Below are positions 4,123 to 5,165 of a stretch of DNA of 5,165 bases, piece by piece. The position numbers and the translations under genes are program-made. How positions within the stretch are numbered: the stretch's first letter is position 1; every line of letters starts with the position of its first letter. Under the pieces are notes generated by a model that searched no databases, was not told the DNA's origin, and saw only the letters and a list, made by a program, of their open reading frames with translations. The DNA is from Syntrophaceae bacterium (GTDB lineage Bacteria; Desulfobacterota; Syntrophia; Syntrophales; UBA2185): assembly GCA_017885225.1 (NCBI GenBank), contig JAFNGM010000210.1, positions 1-5,165 of the forward strand. The letters are read 5' to 3'.

Positions 4123-5165
4123 CTATGGTGTCGATCCTGCCATCAGCTCCGCAAGATACTGCCTCCACAGTTCCGTTAAGGTGAACGTGATGTGTCCGAG
4201 CGTTTTGTCGCTCGCAGGGATGAGAACCGCCTGGCCACGCTTGATCCGCTTCATGGCGGATTCGACGATGCCAAGCTCAGGGGGGCTCTCTTGATCATCG
4301 GCAAAATTGATGGCCAGCACGCGGGCCTGGATCTTCTCGAGGTCCGGCCACGGGTTGTAGTCGCGCATGGACTCCCACTGATACAGGAAGTCATTGGCAT
4401 CGATCTGCGGAAGCATCCCCTGCACGAATTTATCCAACATCTGGTCGGCAGCAACGGCTGTCGGTGCCTGAGTCTGCAACTGCTGTCGGCTTCTGACCAT
4501 GAAAAAGAACACCTGCAACGCCGGCACCAGCCCGGGCGGAGGGCTCGTGTATTCGCCGTTCTTCCAGGCCGGGTCGTTCCGCACTGCATCGATGACTAGG
4601 CGTCGCCACATGCGGTTTTGCCCCGCGATTTCCACGGGCAACGCCCCCAGGGGGACGATGGCATCCGTGAAGTCGGCGTATTTCGTCCCCCACAGCCAGG
4701 TGTGCGAACCTCCCATCGACACCCCCATCACGAGACGCAGGTGATTGATCCCCAGTTTCTCGGTGACTAGTCGGTACTGGGCTACCACCATATCCTCAAA
4801 GTTGTAATGCGGAAATCGGGCACGCAAGCTATCGCTCGGCTTGCTCGATTTGCCATGCCCGATGCTATCCGGCAGAATGATGAAGTATCGGGTGGCATCC
4901 AGCGGCTGCCCCGGTCCGAATAACACATCGGAGAACTGGGGGCGAAGAAAGAACTGCCTGCTTCCGGTGGTCCCGTGCAAGAGCAACACGGCGTTACGTA
5001 CAATGCCGGCCTGGTCCCGCAGGGGTGTGCCGATTGTGGTGTAGTGCAAGTTGAGTTCGGGCAGCACCTCACCGCTCTTAAATTGAAAGTCGCGGACGAT
5101 AAAGTCACCTTCTTGGGGGGTGGGGTAATTCGCTGCCAGACTGGTGTTCATTGCCAGGAGGGTGG
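4123..5165 (-). CDS. MetX-like alpha/beta fold hydrolase, probably secreted; 5' end beyond the window
   Basis: Alpha/beta hydrolase related to homoserine O-acetyltransferases. Counting from the Met at 5151 (342 residues), it shows LHYTTIGTP (35-43, matching the YETYG region of MetX), LLLHGTTG (56-63, oxyanion region), ILPDSIGHGKSSKPSD (92-107), the nucleophile elbow G-V-S-M-G-G with S145, a likely acid D286 (ADDQESPPE) and H320 (LGHIT), so the triad is complete. It lacks the GHDAFL signature around the histidine of true MetX enzymes, so methionine synthesis is doubtful; an esterase or acyltransferase on an unknown substrate is more likely. The Met at 5151 has no ribosome binding site and the frame remains open to the window edge, reading TLLA before it. 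Together with SLAANYP this looks like the end of a Sec signal peptide, so the true start is probably upstream of the window. The gene looks more GC-rich than the two others. The 399-base gap to the cyclase gene suggests an independent transcript. Confidence 0.88.
   Translation of the reverse strand, partial: TLLAMNTSLAANYPTPQEGDFIVRDFQFKSGEVLPELNLHYTTIGTPLRDQAGIVRNAVLLLHGTTGSRQFFLRPQFSDVLFGPGQPLDATRYFIILPDSIGHGKSSKPSDSLRARFPHYNFEDMVVAQYRLVTEKLGINHLRLVMGVSMGGSHTWLWGTKYADFTDAIVPLGALPVEIAGQNRMWRRLVIDAVRNDPAWKNGEYTSPPPGLVPALQVFFFMVRSRQQLQTQAPTAVAADQMLDKFVQGMLPQIDANDFLYQWESMRDYNPWPDLEKIQARVLAINFADDQESPPELGIVESAMKRIKRGQAVLIPASDKTLGHITFTLTELWRQYLAELMAGSTP

Noticed and set aside
3964..4179. 71-codon plus-strand frame in the intergenic region
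   Set aside because: No ribosome binding site, runs into the hydrolase 3' end in antisense, and the product has no recognisable features.
4192..4599. 135-codon plus-strand frame inside the hydrolase gene
   Set aside because: Antisense to a gene with complete catalytic motifs; long opposite-strand frames are common in GC-richer genes and no domain is visible.
4123..5151. Assignment as metX, homoserine O-acetyltransferase
   Set aside because: The nucleophile elbow is GVSMGG rather than GGSMGG, the GHDAFL motif is missing, and the protein appears to carry a signal peptide.
1..5165. A defence, CRISPR or mobile-element system
   Set aside because: There are no spaced palindromic repeats, transposase, recombinase, nuclease or toxin-antitoxin genes in the window.

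Overview
The window is an ordinary-looking stretch of bacterial chromosome with three clear protein genes and two regulatory-looking intergenic regions. Tat and Sec export signals, a class III cyclase of the COG2114/COG5616 type and a periplasmic-binding-type protein point to a Gram-negative bacterium. The protein style resembles Deltaproteobacteria/Desulfobacterota-like or other uncultured soil and sediment lineages, but that is only an impression. No CRISPR array, rRNA, tRNA, insertion sequence or phage gene is visible.

Layout. Positions 1-400 hold no convincing complete gene. They contain a possible gene end on the minus strand (open frame 1-224, low confidence), a good sigma70-type promoter (206-234), a 12-bp direct repeat just downstream of it (259-291), a tandem AGATACCC pair (342-359) and a strong ribosome binding site. 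Next is a plus-strand gene (401-1768) for a Tat-exported ABC-type solute-binding protein. It ends 8 bases from the stop of a convergent minus-strand gene (3723-1777) for a membrane-anchored class III nucleotide cyclase homologue with a TolB-N/FlgO-like domain and TPR repeats. Behind that is a 399-base intergenic region with a consensus-like promoter firing into the cyclase gene, an inverted repeat around its -35 box, and a 13-bp repeat in the leader. The right end holds a second minus-strand gene (from beyond 5165 down to 4123) for a secreted MetX-like alpha/beta hydrolase, cut by the window edge.

How they may relate. The solute-binding protein, the C-terminal half of the cyclase protein and the hydrolase are all predicted to act outside the cytoplasmic membrane. 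No permease or ATPase gene lies in the window, so the binding protein is an orphan here. Cyclase and hydrolase lie in tandem, but the long gap and internal promoter argue for separate transcription. I see no solid evidence of a new multi-gene system. The most distinctive points are the swapped charges at the cyclase substrate-specifying positions and the repeat-rich regulatory regions.
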